Part shown: one piece after another, positions 45,835-57,829 of the stretch
Position numbering within the stretch: the stretch's first letter is position 1
How the letters are laid out: each line of letters starts with the position of its first letter
Source: Rotaria sp. Silwood1
Lineage: Eukaryota; Rotifera; Eurotatoria; Philodinida; Philodinidae
DNA length: 64,000 nucleotides
Assembly (NCBI GenBank): GCA_905250075.1
Contig: CAJNOP010000375.1
Location: 1-64,000, forward strand
Reading direction: 5' to 3'
The notes under the pieces: model-generated
Database searches by the model: none
The model's input: the letters and a program-made list of their open reading frames with translations, nothing else
Told to the model about the DNA's origin: nothing
Translations under genes and position numbers: made by a program

Positions 45835-48800
45835 TAGGAAGTTAAAAAGGATTTTCCGAAGCTTTTAGAATCTTTTCAAATTAGAAAGAAAAATTGGAAA
45901 ATTTTCCGAAAATTCTCGACCCCTCAACTTTTACCATTTCACGACACATCTATTAGTTAGGTACTATAGTTTGCGGGAAATATTTTGGTTCCACATTTCA
46001 GCTCCAAACGGAGTGTGCTAACAATTTTTTTTTCTATAATTTAAAAAGAACCTATGTATGACAGATGGTTATGTAATTTACTAACACTCTTGAGAAACCA
46101 AGAAAACTTTAGTTTTTCGAAGCATCCAATCTCTTTCAACGTCAGTTTCTTCCTTATTTAGTCAAGTATTTAGAATACAAATGTGTTTTTTAATGTTTTA
46201 AAAGGTCAGAATAATATTCTTGTTGACGTTGCTCACATTCGATTTGTTATTCACACATAATGCGTTGCTTATTCAGCAGATGAACACCATGCACTATTGC
46301 ATACGCTAAATACGATTGTCTTTTTTCTTTCATTTCTTCAGCTATACGATGAAGACGTAAAGTATGAAATAAAAACAACGACACCAACAGCAACAAGAGA
46401 AGAAATGTAGCGTAAGAAGAGCAAAAAAAATGTGCATGCTTGCATCAACCATGATCATGTGCATATTCGTCAATATAGGTGTCATCTCCTGATCAATCTC
46501 AATTTCGATATTATTATCTTTTTTAGAATTCAAAACTTCTATAGAAAATTATTATTTTTAAAAAAAATGTATTGTAATGATTTATTTAAATCGTTTAGCG
46601 ATTCATTGAGTAAATCTATGACAAATAAAATTGACCCACTTTGTGTATATGGGTGTGTAGATGTGCGTGTGATTGTAGGTTTGAATGGAATGAAGGCACC
46701 CACACCCTGGTTTCGAATTGATTTTTTGTTTTCTTGTACATAGAAGCTTAGAGTTATATGTTAATATTGAATATACAGTGCCTCTGTTATGCATTGTTGT
46801 TCGATGTTAAGAAAGAAAAACATATGGCATACATTATGTTGATGATGCTTTTTTCGTGATATCTCTGATAAGACAAATATGTTTACTTATACTTTGTAAT
46901 GCTTTTGTTAAATCTTGTTTTGATGAAAATTCTAAAAAGAAATTTATTAGGTTTTTGTTGTGTAAAAGTCAAACTTATATTTTGGTACGAAGCATCGAAA
47001 TACTTAATCATTATGTGGTGGATTAATCTAGTTTGATTATACGTAAATTACAACAAACAAGTTATTGATTTCTTAACTAAACTAAATAATAGACAAGTTT
47101 TTATTTATTTATTTTTTTTTTGTGAATTATTTTTGTTTTTGTGTTAGTTTTATATAGAGATTGGTCTAATTAAAATGATTCTGTAAACTATGAATCGACA
47201 TATCAAGATAGAGAAACATTTCATATTCAACACATATTTATAATAATAATAATTTACATCTAAATATTCAATGACTCGAACAAATTAGTGGAGAATATGG
47301 CGATGATTAAATAACAAGAAAAATTAATGTTACTCAGCAAGTATATTGTGTAGAAACGAAAAAACAAACAAAACGGAAAATGATTTAATTCATAGAAAAG
47401 AAGACAAAAACAAGTATTGCATTGCATTATTCAATTATTTTCAATATTTATATTGAAACTTTAAGACCAATTAAATTCTAAAGTGATATATCATTAGTTC
47501 TATATTGACTCGTGGCAATGTAGAATGCACTTTTTTTTTGTTTTTTTGTTGATTGTTTGTCTTCAGTCATCAGCTTGATAATGATCTTAAATTATAATTC
47601 GTTCTCTTTTTTTAGAGTTAAATAAGATAGTTCTATAACAGTTAAAATCTGAATAAATTATCAATACTCTAATTTCATGTCATTGGTAAGCATTTGACAA
47701 AATGAATCATCTATAAGAATTTACAATATATTCTATAAGTCATATTAATCTATTGATTAATGTATATGTCAACATTCGCCGAATAGAAAGGATAAATAAT
47801 GTTCTGAGAAACTAAATGAACAATAATAACATTAATATGCATAGCAAACAAATAGCTTTCGGTCTATATATAATCACTAAAAGAAAATGAATTCTTTACT
47901 GATAATATAGCAATGTTACTTTTTTGTTTTCTTTGTAAAAACAGCGACATTGATTTTAATTTCAATCATATGAAGTTCTAACTACCTACGAATTCGAAAA
48001 GTATTAATGATTGGTTGCTCGACAACAACAATAACAACAATAGCAAAATCTTTAATAGATTGATTTATTCATAATCTTGAATTCTGTATAAATTGTATCA
48101 TAATGATAAAAGCAAATAATTTTGTACAAAATGAAGTGTCTTTTATCGCTCTATGAGCTTTTTGATGTAAGATACATTAATCTTATGGAAGGCATAGATA
48201 TTCGCCTTGGTATATAAAATTTCCAACTGCTGAAAAATATTTCATTTTCTAGATTAATTCCGACTAGTTCAAAATCGAATAAAAAACTACCAAACAATAA
48301 AATTTTCGAAATTTTATATGAAAAAAAAAAAATTCGACATAAATCTTATTGCATTATATTTCTAATCACTGTATATGATTAGCAGTCTAAGCCGATGCAT
48401 TGATTATTGGCGATGAGTCAGCTAGTTGAGCTCATCGAGTCTAAGAATTTCCAAAAAAGCGTAAGATGTTAATATAAATCTTTTAGATTTCGATGATAGG
48501 AACTGTCGGGTCAATGATTCTTGAAGCTAGATCCAACTCGATTCGAGTCTTAATTGATGAGCTTACTCGACTTTCGTATATCGATATGATGATCATTGTT
48601 GTTTATTTTTTATTTTCTAGTCTTTCAATAGTACAATAATAATATATAATTATTTTTCTATTTTCATCATGAACTTCCATAGATTGATGAAATTAGTTCA
48701 ATATAAAATTAATCACCTAACTTAATAATAATTCGTTGTCAAACAAATCAAGGTACTATACACGTACATTAATCGATGTATTTCAATAAGATAAAATTCA

Positions 48801-50640
48801 TGAAAATATTCTAATAAAATAAACAATGAAATACATATAATATGACCAATTCTATGTTCTTCTTAAAGTGAACATCATATTTTTTTTATTCAATTAACAT
48901 AACAACAATAATTAGAATAATGAAGCATTTTCATTTGATATAATATATCAATCGGATTCATCAAATAATCAACGAGAATAGATTTTAATTCGAGATTATT
49001 TTAATATTAAAAAAGATTAGTCGTTTACTAAAACAATTCAATCATCATTTTGGAAAATATATTTCAATTAAAAACAAAACAATATATAGATATGATTAAG
49101 AATAATTTATTTTACTAAATCAACATTAAGTTATTTAATTAGGTGATATTTCTTATTTTACTGGTAAATATAAAATATACCTTATCATTAAAAATAAAGA
49201 ATTCAAAACAAGAAAAAAAAGCTGTTATCGCTATACCTGCGAGATTAAAATGTGAAACACAATTAACCTGTTTTATTCTATCTCAAAGAAGATTATTTGC
49301 AGTTTGTTCATTTCGGGACAAATTTTCAACCAATATTTTAGCTTTTTAGTCTCAGATACAATCAATATGTATAAAAAAAAACAAGCGAGGATTGAATCTT
49401 ATATAGAAAATCTAACTTAAAGTTTTCTATTTTTATTGGTATATTTAGGTAAATCGTATAGAACGAAGATCTAAAAATGTTAATTGTCTATTGCAGTTGA
49501 TTCTTTTTTGTTTTAACTTTAAAATATTTAGTTCGTTTTATTAAAATAAAACTGAAAGAAAAGCTATAAGCACCAGAAAAATTCATTTATTCGGAATTTG
49601 TTTCGAAAATAAATCTTCGTCGTACAATAAATTATTTCTATTGTTAAAATGATAACATTTAATTTGATTGAAACAGTAATATATAGTTATAAATTCTTTA
49701 AATTGATATGAGTTATGCAGTGGTAGTTTTGATCATTTTTATTATGTATTATTTTATTCATTTTGAATATTATTGATCATAATGCTATTTATAACTTACA
49801 TATGTTTATTCTTTGTGGATTGAAAATGACCCACACATTTATTGAAGACAATGCAACTAAAATATTTTCTCCTTTTTTTATTATTAGTCTTGAGAATGTT
49901 ACACTCGGAAGTGCTTACATGTTAAAGGATGACTTTTTAGGCTAAATTCTTACCCAAGGAGCGAATTATTATATACTTTTAGGGATAAAATAAAATAAAA
50001 GAGAGAGTAAAAGCCGAACAAATTGATTCATAAACAGCAGTTAAGATGCATGAGTAGAACGAGAAGCAGAAGAATATCAAAAAGAAAAAAGAAAAGTGAA
50101 ACAAGAGAGAGAACAATTGAAGAAAGGGACAGAAACAAAATAAACAGGAAAAGAACACCATGGGGCATTAAAACAAATCAACTTTTCATTCTTTAGTTTT
50201 TTGAAATCAATTCTCGTCAGTAAAAGACACACACGTCAAGAGAAATGATTCATGTCAATCAATTAATTGTCGAACACGATGTGAATGGAAAAAATGACCA
50301 AGATGATCGTTTTTTATTTTGGAAAATTTATCTCAAATGAAAATGTCCTTATAGAAAAGTGAGGAACCGAGATCCGTCGTAAATATAGTTTTTAGTCTTC
50401 TTTGGATATAATTTTTAACATAAAATCTAAGTGATATTCAGATGTGAAAATGAACAAATTATGAGCAGAAATAAAAGGGCAGTGATGTACCAGTTGTAGT
50501 GCCACACGGAAGTTTTGTTGTAACTTAACCTTTAGAGATTCTGGAAGAAGAGGATAGACGAGGAATAATCACACGAAATGGGGAAAAGTGAATGTAAAGA
50601 AACATTGACACAGAACCTTACACGACATAGTACGTCCTGA
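45835..50640. other. AT-rich desert
   Basis: About 4.8 kb without a supported gene; stops are dense in all frames. A degenerate telomere-like inverted repeat lies at 46641-46708. Confidence 0.6.
46641..46708. repeat. Telomere-like inverted repeat (degenerate)
   Basis: G-rich arm TATGGGTGTGTAGATGTGCG..., about 15 nt of spacer, then GGCACCCACACCC. Same polarity as the better copies at 9937 and 29941. Confidence 0.5.
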
Positions 50641-50649
50641 TTTTAGTCA

Positions 50650-51345
50650 TTTAAGTTTTCCTAACGATCTCTGAATATTTTCTATAGATTTTTCAACTGT
50701 TGGTTGGAGTGATAGTTTGCCCGTCTAGGTAAAACCTAGATAATTGAATTCCTTTACTACTTTCAATGATTTTTCTTCCATTGTTACATTTACCGTCGGT
50801 CTTTTTACTTGTGTATGAAATATTTGCACTACCGTTTGCAAGAGATTCATCGGATTGTTTTCATTTTTTTTTGAATAGCCGATTACAAATTGGTGTACCT
50901 TCTTTTTCTAAATATTCTATCATCGGCGCTAAATTTTTCATTATGGGAAGTGTAATTAACACACAAAGTTCATCTGCAAATCGATGACTTGAATGAGCAG
51001 CTAGATAATTTGTAAGATCAGAATTAAAAACAATGAATAGTTACGAACTTAGACTACTATTCTTTGGAAAACCTATATTTATATCAAATACTTTTGAAGT
51101 TTTCTCACCGAATTCTACGTAAGCTTTTCTATTTTTTAACCAGTATTCCGTCATTTTTAGTAATTTGAGCGGCATACCTATTCTATTCAGTTTGCATACG
51201 AGGACAGCATGCCAAACACAATCATATGCCTTTTGATAATCAACATATATAGCTAGCGTTGGTATATTGGCAGTCATGTTGTTTTTCACTTCCTGGTAAA
51301 TCAAGAATCGAGTAATATTCCTAGTGCTCAAAGAACGAATGTAGT
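50650..51345 (-). pseudogene. LINE reverse transcriptase fragment (second element)
   Basis: Minus-strand frames include IPTLAIYVDYQKAYDCVWHA (RT motif A, with the first catalytic Asp), LNRIGMPLKLLKM, and GFPKNSSLSS in place of the usual GxPQGSxLSP. After a frame break HRFADELCVLI follows, in the position of motif C, where FADD has become FADE. Then come KVVKEFNYLGFYLDGQ-like remnants. The fragment starts in mid-domain at the junction with the upstream LINE, so it is 5'-truncated there. The change of the second Asp and several stops mean no activity. Confidence 0.8.
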
Positions 51346-51349
51346 CAAC

Positions 51350-52250
51350 ATTCTAGATCGACGCATTGTGCAGTATATTTGATCCCTATTTGACCGGCAA
51401 CAACAGCTGCTAAATCATCAGCAAAGAAAAAAGACATGGCCGTGAGAAGGTGATTCCCCATATCAGCATGATACGTGATGAAGAGGGTCGGAGTAAAACT
51501 GGATCCTTGCGGTCCACCTTGAGGAATTGGAAAGCAACGGGATCATTTGCCATGAACCTCTATCGTATCCATTCTACCTTCGAGTCAAGGGTGAATTCAT
51601 TTGACAAAGGCAAGTGGAATGCCCATTCTAACTAATCTTTCTAAACAGCCTTCGAACCATAATTGATCAAATGCACTCTTCAAATCAACGAAAACTGTAG
51701 CAAATGGTGAGCTATTTGACAAATAGAAGGATATTTGTTCGATTCGGAGTAATACAAGTGTTTGTAGGCGATGTTCCGCACGAAATCAAGATTGATTATC
51801 GGGTAAAATTCCTCGATTTTTGAGGACTTGTAGAAACCTATTGAGAAATAGGCGCTCGTGGACTTTGAAGAACGACTTCAGTAGTGAAATTGGTCGCGTT
51901 TGATCCGGAGTACAAATTGCGTCCTTTGTTGCGAGTAAAACCATTCTGACGTCTTTCCATCGCTTTGATAGATAACATGCTGAAAATGAATGACTATACA
52001 GACGAACGAAGCAATGCCAATCGTTCTTCAGGATCTTACCCAGTAAAAATGGTGCAAATCCATGACTGTTATACGAGCGTTTCTTTTCTCTACCGTCTAG
52101 TACTGTGAGAACTTCTGGCTAAGTTACCAAAGGAATCGGATCTGAACAGTTGTCAAAATTCAGTGGCAGGGTATCCACATACGGATGAGGCTTCATCACC
52201 ATTGGCTCTTCAAAAAGTTGTTCATAATGATCAGCTGTAAGATTAGTCAT
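51350..52250 (-). pseudogene. LINE reverse transcriptase domain (first element)
   Basis: Minus-strand pieces in order: RPISLLKSFFKVHERLFLNR, RLQTLVLLRIEQISFYLSN, ATVFVDLKSAFDQLWFEG (motif A), PIPQGGPQGSSFTPTLF (motif B) and SFFFADDLAAVVAG (motif C, both catalytic Asp kept). In-frame stops and at least one frame change interrupt them. This is the enzyme that copies LINE RNA into DNA at the target. The order and spacing are normal for a non-LTR element. Confidence 0.85.
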
Positions 52251-52352
52251 GTTTTGTGACTCCTTGTTGAATTCTCCTTGCGGTGACATAAACCCACGAA
52301 GTGAAGATGATGCTGCACGAAAATGTCTTTTGGTGCTACTCCAAAAAAGTGC

Positions 52353-52700
52353 TCACGTTTTTCCCCATTTATGGCGATGGGCTAGATTCTTAGCAAGTAG
52401 TTCTTGTTGAAATCTTCTAAATTGAGCTCGTGCAACGTTACGAAGACGGCGTGCCTTTTCTCGAAGGATAATACTTCCTTTTCTTTTTGCTTTAAATGCC
52501 AATGATCGACTACGAAGCAGCAGAGCTTTAAGATCCACGGGCACGACTATTCTCGATAATTTACATGGAAAGTACAAGATGCAACGAGCAGCTAATGCGA
52601 TCAAAAATTCAATGAATAAATCGTAAGTTACGTCGTAATGATTTTCATCCCATTGATGGCCCTAAAACTCGAAAGTATAAGACAGAAAAAGTGAGAATAC
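52353..52700 (-). pseudogene. LINE ORF2 linker region
   Basis: A basic, Arg/Lys-rich stretch (KAKRKGSIILREKARRLRNV, then FRRFQQELLAKN) between the endonuclease and the reverse transcriptase. Such a linker is usual in non-LTR ORF2 proteins. No separate function is visible. Confidence 0.65.
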
Positions 52701-53300
52701 TGCCTATATCGTTCTAGAAGCCATGCATGTTTCACGACGTTGACAAGCTAAAGTGCAGATGATACGTTTATGATCACTTATTGTGGAAAGTTCATATGTT
52801 TGAATAGTGATTTCAATTCCAGCAGCTAAAGCGTAGTCGATCATCCGATCGGATCGAAGAGACGTATGTGTATCAGGTATATAAGGCGTCAGTCCGCAGC
52901 TGTCTGTTCAGTTAAGCAGCGTATCGGCTTTATCGCCATCTTTTTCCAAATCAATGTTAAAATCTCCCATAATAACACATGATGCTGTAGTAAAACGGGA
53001 GAACTCGTTCCTTGACCAAGTTTTGCTAGCTGGAGCATATATACCGAATAGACAAAGCGATGACTCTAGATGTATGTCCACAACGCAGACATTTGGCAGC
53101 ACACATGCTACGTGTGGGATACTAATGTTATGATGAGTAAGTACAATGACTCCATCGTGAGTATTTTCTCCCGCTTGGTAGAAAAACAGGTAGTCGGAAT
53201 AGGTAGATATACTTCATCCCATCTGACATCTAGACCACGTACATTAAAATAAAGAGTGTGTAAAAATGAAAGGGAAGAAGAAGATTTCCGCCGGATGAGC
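52690..53300 (-). pseudogene. LINE AP-like endonuclease domain
   Basis: Minus-strand pieces in order: LYFNVRGLDVRWDEVY, VCVVDIHLESSLCLFGIYAP, CVIMGDFNIDLEKDGDKA, TSLRSDRMIDYALAAGIE, and ISDHKRI. GDFN and SDH are the catalytic signatures of the exonuclease-endonuclease-phosphatase fold that LINEs use to nick target DNA. Stops and frame changes separate the pieces. Confidence 0.85.
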
Positions 53301-53481
53301 GAAGGCCACCGAGACAGAGAGGACGATAAGGTCTTGGATGCATGCCATTCTTCTATCATATTACATAATAAGTCGAAGTCGTTTGAAGAGAGAATATTTT
53401 TTGAGGAAAGAAGAAAATTATAATCTATAGTCTTACAAGCTGGTGTTTGAACAATATGACGAGGAATTAAACTGCTTCAAT

Positions 53482-55211
53482 TCATTTAGATAAGAAGTAT
53501 TGTGTCTTGAACTTTTGAGCTTCCAACATGAGGTATTTCTTGTCATCCGGTGCTAAACTAACATTATTAACTAGGATCCAACAGATATTGTTTATAACCT
53601 TATAAATGCTTGGTATCTGATTTTGTAATTCATTTTCTAGCCCATGACCTTTCTTGTCAATAGTTTCGGTTTTCATATCAGCTTCTTCGTGACGTTTGCG
53701 CATTTCATCACGAAGATCATCCATTGTTTCATATGTTTTCTTTGATTCATTCTTGATTTCATCAAGAAATGAGTCTAGTTTTTTCGAAAGTCAAGTGTCT
53801 AACTTTACTTCAGTTGCTTGACTAGTTGTAACAGCTCTGTATGGCTGTCTATGTTTTGCAAAGGCGAATGATAAATCATTTTGAGATGGATTTGCATTAT
53901 CAAAGCCATTAGATTGTTACAGGCTGTTGTAGAAGATTGCACGTGAGGACAACACGATAGCTCTTCACTGTCTGAAATTTTGGATCTGTTGATTTATGGC
54001 TACCACCGCACCTGATACATTTCAGTATTCCGATTTGGACAATTATTTTGAAAATGACCGATTTCGCAGCAGTTGTCACAAATTAAGACTTGAGCAGGAG
54101 CGAAGTATTCAACCGCTCGATATTTCATATAGTTAATTGACAATTCTTTTTGTTGCATCGCTTCATTTTGTGCTATAGGGCATGAGAACTCGACTATCAC
54201 AGTACGCACAGGCTGTTGAGTACGATTCTTTAGTCGAATCACCTGAACCATCTGTCGATATTGTTCTTTAATATCTTGCACGAACTCCTCCCAATCAATA
54301 TTCAAGGAAACGTTAGAAAGAATAGCACAGAGTTGTAGTGGAATCGAGGGTTTTTTGATAACATATGTTTCGGCACACAAGAATGTAGACCAATTAGAAT
54401 CATTATTTAGAAAACAAAATGAATCAATGTTGTCGATGAAGACAAGAATGCAATGATCATTCTCCAATTTCTTATGTCGATCGGCAACAATCTTCAAATC
54501 CATATTTATTTCTTTGATATATGTGACCAGTTCATCCATCACCAGCTTGTCTTTTACACCTGTTTTGTACGAGATTAAAAATGGAGAAAAAGGATACAGT
54601 GTAGATGCGAAACGGAATACAGCAGAAGAAACTTCGAAATCTTGTGAGTTTGCTTGAGTAGAAGACGTAGGAAGATCATTAGGTTTTTGACCGTCTATTG
54701 TCACTGTGTTTAATTTTTTCGATGTAAAATATTGAGATGCACGAGTTTGAGGAAGTTGTTGGCCAGCTTGCTGTGGATTGACACTTATATCAAATGACCT
54801 GCTTACATCACCAATAAGTCTGTTGGAAGTTTGCGCCATCTAATTATTCATAACTGTTGCTCCCGGTGGGGACGTCGCTATCGGCTGATTCATTAGCATT
54901 GAATGAGGAATTACATGATTAGTTGGTATGTAATGAGAAAACGAAGGTGGTTGTTGTTAATACGTGACTTGCTTTCAGATGAGTGATGATATACACTGTT
55001 ACATTCCTTGGTTGAATAACACGTATTATTGTTGAACCGATTGTTGATGTTGATGAAGTAATTGCTGCTTCACATTGGGTAGTGTGACTGGTTTAACAAG
55101 CATTAGACGTATGTGTTCAGTGGGTTGACCATTATTATTAATCCATTGTTGTACCAGTACTTGATCACTCGAGTAATTTCCGTTTTGAGGAGGTTTGCAC
55201 CGTCTGTGCAT
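53482..55211 (-). pseudogene. LINE ORF1 (gag-like, CCHC zinc knuckle)
   Basis: The main frame (54839-54000) is 279 codons and ends in CDNCCEIGHFQNNC, a CCHC zinc knuckle for nucleic-acid binding. Upstream, 55211-55026 encodes a Gln-rich start (LLHQHQQSVQQ). Downstream, with a stop and a frame change, come FAKHRQPYRAVTTSQATEVK, then a Lys/Glu-rich coiled-coil-like part (53724-53482) ending FKTQYFLSK. The order fits ORF1 of a LINE, which coats the element's RNA. Several lesions make it inactive as a whole. The polypeptide ahead of the knuckle is not otherwise recognised. Confidence 0.75.
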
Positions 55212-55260
55212 ACGTTTGATTGGTGTTTATGTGTGCTTGTTGAAAGGGGATTTGATCAGA

Positions 55261-55689
55261 TTGAGGGATAAGCTACATTAACGCGAGAATTTCGAAGATT
55301 TTACACTTCGAGATTCGCACGAAAGTTTCAAAACTTGAAGTGATAGTGTTAAAACTTAAGAAATCTTGATCTATCTGCAGATATTGAAAAAAGAACTACT
55401 GTTGAGTGTAAGTAAGCCTAATAATCATATTTATGAATTGAGAAAGAGAACATCTTCATTCAAGAAACATTATACTTAATAAAATTTGATTTTATGACTA
55501 TGGCCTGCTCGATGCGTAATACAATCAATGCAACGGAAACAACATAAAGCAATAAAAGCAGATATTTTATTACGAAATCAGCACCTATATTAGTCGAACT
55601 GCAGGCACATAATTTATTATATTTGATTTTACTTGTCAAACAGAAACGGTTATCCACATATGCATTGTATATTGGTAGTTTCAATCCGT
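55261..55689. other. Intergenic
   Basis: Nothing recognised between the LINE 5' part and the decayed coding stretch. Confidence 0.4.
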
Positions 55690-56163
55690 AAGCTTATGAT
55701 TTGATACGACGACATGCTCTAGGGTTTTAATTAGTAAATGATATTAAATGAAAACAATTACACGATGAATCAATTGACCGTTTGATCTTTCTGGTTCATT
55801 ACAAACATCGAACCGATTGTCAATTATTATCTTCACAAACTCAAAATGATATCGATCAAATAGTTATTGCACAAGGTATCGCCGATGCATCTAATGATGC
55901 TATCGACATAGTTGATGGCTTAGAAATGTCCTATTGATTGCAAAAACAAATTGTTCTCGGTTGAAACCCAATCAGTGAATATGTGTTTGGATAATCAAGC
56001 ACAAATTCAAAGATGTATGATTAACCTTCTCCAGTATTCAATACAGACGATAAGGACTTTCATACAGCTAGGAATCATGATGATAATCCTTTCTCGAACG
56101 ATGATCATATTGATGAAGACAAACAATATGCTCTATTAGAGCTCATCATTGATACAAAAAAGT
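55690..56163 (+). pseudogene. Decayed coding sequence of unknown family
   Basis: One frame reads SIDRLIFLVHYKHRTDCQLL and NDIDQIVIAQGIADASNDAI up to a stop near 55935. It then carries on through three more stops to SPVFNTDDKDFHTARNHDDN and DEDKQYALLELIIDTKK. The protein-like, acidic composition held in one frame across stops indicates an old gene or transposon fragment. I do not recognise it, and no intron signals explain the stops. Confidence 0.4.
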
Positions 56164-56491
56164 GACTTTTTTAAGTAAAAGTCTTCAATGGATTAAACAT
56201 TACATCCAATATTCTTACGTTAAAGTTTTCATTGTCCTGCTACGAAATGTCGACAGAAATAATCTGCTTGCTATTTATTTGTCGGTGAACAATATAGACT
56301 TTTAAATGATAGATAACTTGGAGTAATAGAAGCTCATGAAAATTATAAATATCTTTTTCTTTTTCAATAAGTGGCAGTTTGTTTAACTAAAGTTCTAGAA
56401 TGAGTGATTTCAAGGGAGTTCAAAAGGATTGAAGTATGCTGTTACCCATCATTTTCCATTAACACTGAAATCGGAAAAAAATCAGCAATTC
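56164..56491. other. Intergenic, 3' side of the sulfotransferase
   Basis: No gene. An AATAAA on the minus strand overlaps the end of the sulfotransferase CDS. Confidence 0.4.
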
Positions 56492-57829
56492 TTATTCAGA
56501 ACTATTTATTACAATGTCATCTTTCCCAGGAGTAGAGTTCTCACTTTTCGTTGTGTCAGCATCTGTCTTCGATGATTCTCGAGGACCGAGAAACATCCTG
56601 CTATAGTCCTCATATCGTTGATCAATTGCGTCGTGCGTGAGTCCGAACTCGTCTAGTGTATAGGTATTGCGTCCTTGCTTGCCTTGAGGATTATCACGAA
56701 GCCATGTCAGCATAGCCTGCTCAAAGTCTTCTGACCACGTGAGGCCGAAATGATCGTAGATGCAACGAACGGTATCAATTGGCTTTTTCATGAGATCGTC
56801 ATAGAGTACGTCAAAAATGGGAACATGTGGATGAGCACGACGAAAATTCACAATACGATTAATTTGAACATCCGTCGCACGCAAACGGCGTTCCACGATC
56901 ATTTGTCTATCGATCGCCGCATCATTCTTGCTGCTATCGAAATAAATGCTCGCGAATGCCAACCCTAAGCGAATCGAGGAAGGTACCACATCATGTAGTT
57001 GGCGGTGAGTCATGATGAGTGAGACAGAGGGATAATGACGTAGCAAAGTGTCAAGATTGAATATATGGTACGGAGTTTTCAAGAGCCAGTGTGACTGTGG
57101 CGCATCGACACTATTTAACATCTGCATAAATGTCTTGTGATACTCATAGACAAAGTTCTTGTTTGAATCGTCGTAAAACCAAGTCGCAAGTTCCGTACTA
57201 TCGTGAGGTTCCAGATGAGGCACTAGAAGACCACCTTGATAAAGGATGAATACATCTTCCTCATATGTGTAAAAAGGGTGAGAGGCACTTCGCTCTCGAT
57301 CGTATTCCTCGGATCCAAAACCTTTCAATTCCTCCTTTAACTTGCTTGCAATGATTTTACGTTGTGTTTGTGCTACAGCATCCGAGCGAGCAAGTGGTGG
57401 GACCGGGTACATCATGTCGAGTAACGAAGGAGCTCGACATGCAGGATCACAGGCAAGCAGATTGTAGAGGAGTGTGGAGCCGGTACGATGCGGCCCGCAC
57501 AAAACGAATAATGGCGGCATAGGATGTGCTGGCGTTTGAACTTCCGGATGGGCAGCAACATAGTTGAGCACGTTCTTGCAACTCGTGTAGTTTTGTTCTA
57601 CTGACGTACAGAATAGATGTCGACCGATCGGTGTTAGTCGATGATTGGCTAGTACAATGCCAGCAGTCAATTGAAACGCATGCAAGATCTCAGTATGAAA
57701 ACTAAATCTTGCTTTGGCTTCATCGCTAAGGTCATCTTCACATAGAGTCACATCTGTACGAAGAAGTGAATGTTCCACAGTGTTATTTGTATGCTCAGTG
57801 GGTATATCACAAGCAGGTTCCTTTTCCAT
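56492..57829 (-). CDS. Sulfotransferase (Sulfotransfer_3-like), intronless
   Basis: A 445-codon open frame without introns or lesions. Residues 107-130 contain LFVLCGPHRTGSTLLYNLL, the 5'-phosphosulfate-binding loop of PAPS-dependent sulfotransferases. Near residue 280, SLIMTHRQLHDVVPS gives the Arg/Ser of the 3'-phosphate-binding region. HWLLKTPYHIFNLD just before is also typical. The family moves sulfate from PAPS to a hydroxyl or amine of a small molecule, glycan or protein; the acceptor cannot be told. There is no signal peptide or membrane anchor, so it is probably cytosolic. Closest in style to bacterial single-domain sulfotransferases. The lack of introns and the GC-rich composition against AT-rich flanks suggest horizontal transfer, but an old metazoan copy is possible. 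The ATG at 57829 precedes the first conserved sequence by a normal distance. Confidence 0.85.
   Translation of the reverse strand: MEKEPACDIPTEHTNNTVEHSLLRTDVTLCEDDLSDEAKARFSFHTEILHAFQLTAGIVLANHRLTPIGRHLFCTSVEQNYTSCKNVLNYVAAHPEVQTPAHPMPPLFVLCGPHRTGSTLLYNLLACDPACRAPSLLDMMYPVPPLARSDAVAQTQRKIIASKLKEELKGFGSEEYDRERSASHPFYTYEEDVFILYQGGLLVPHLEPHDSTELATWFYDDSNKNFVYEYHKTFMQMLNSVDAPQSHWLLKTPYHIFNLDTLLRHYPSVSLIMTHRQLHDVVPSSIRLGLAFASIYFDSSKNDAAIDRQMIVERRLRATDVQINRIVNFRRAHPHVPIFDVLYDDLMKKPIDTVRCIYDHFGLTWSEDFEQAMLTWLRDNPQGKQGRNTYTLDEFGLTHDAIDQRYEDYSRMFLGPRESSKTDADTTKSENSTPGKDDIVINSSE

Larger units (their letters stand above)
50640..55260 (-). mobile_element. Two LINE retrotransposon remnants, end to end
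   Basis: Read on the minus strand: ORF1 (about 55211-53482), ORF2 endonuclease (about 53280-52690), a linker, and reverse transcriptase with FADD (about 52150-51350). A second, different reverse transcriptase then begins in mid-domain (about 51340) and runs to about 50650. Both are non-LTR retrotransposons, broken by stops and frameshifts. No target duplication or poly-A tail was found. Confidence 0.85.
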
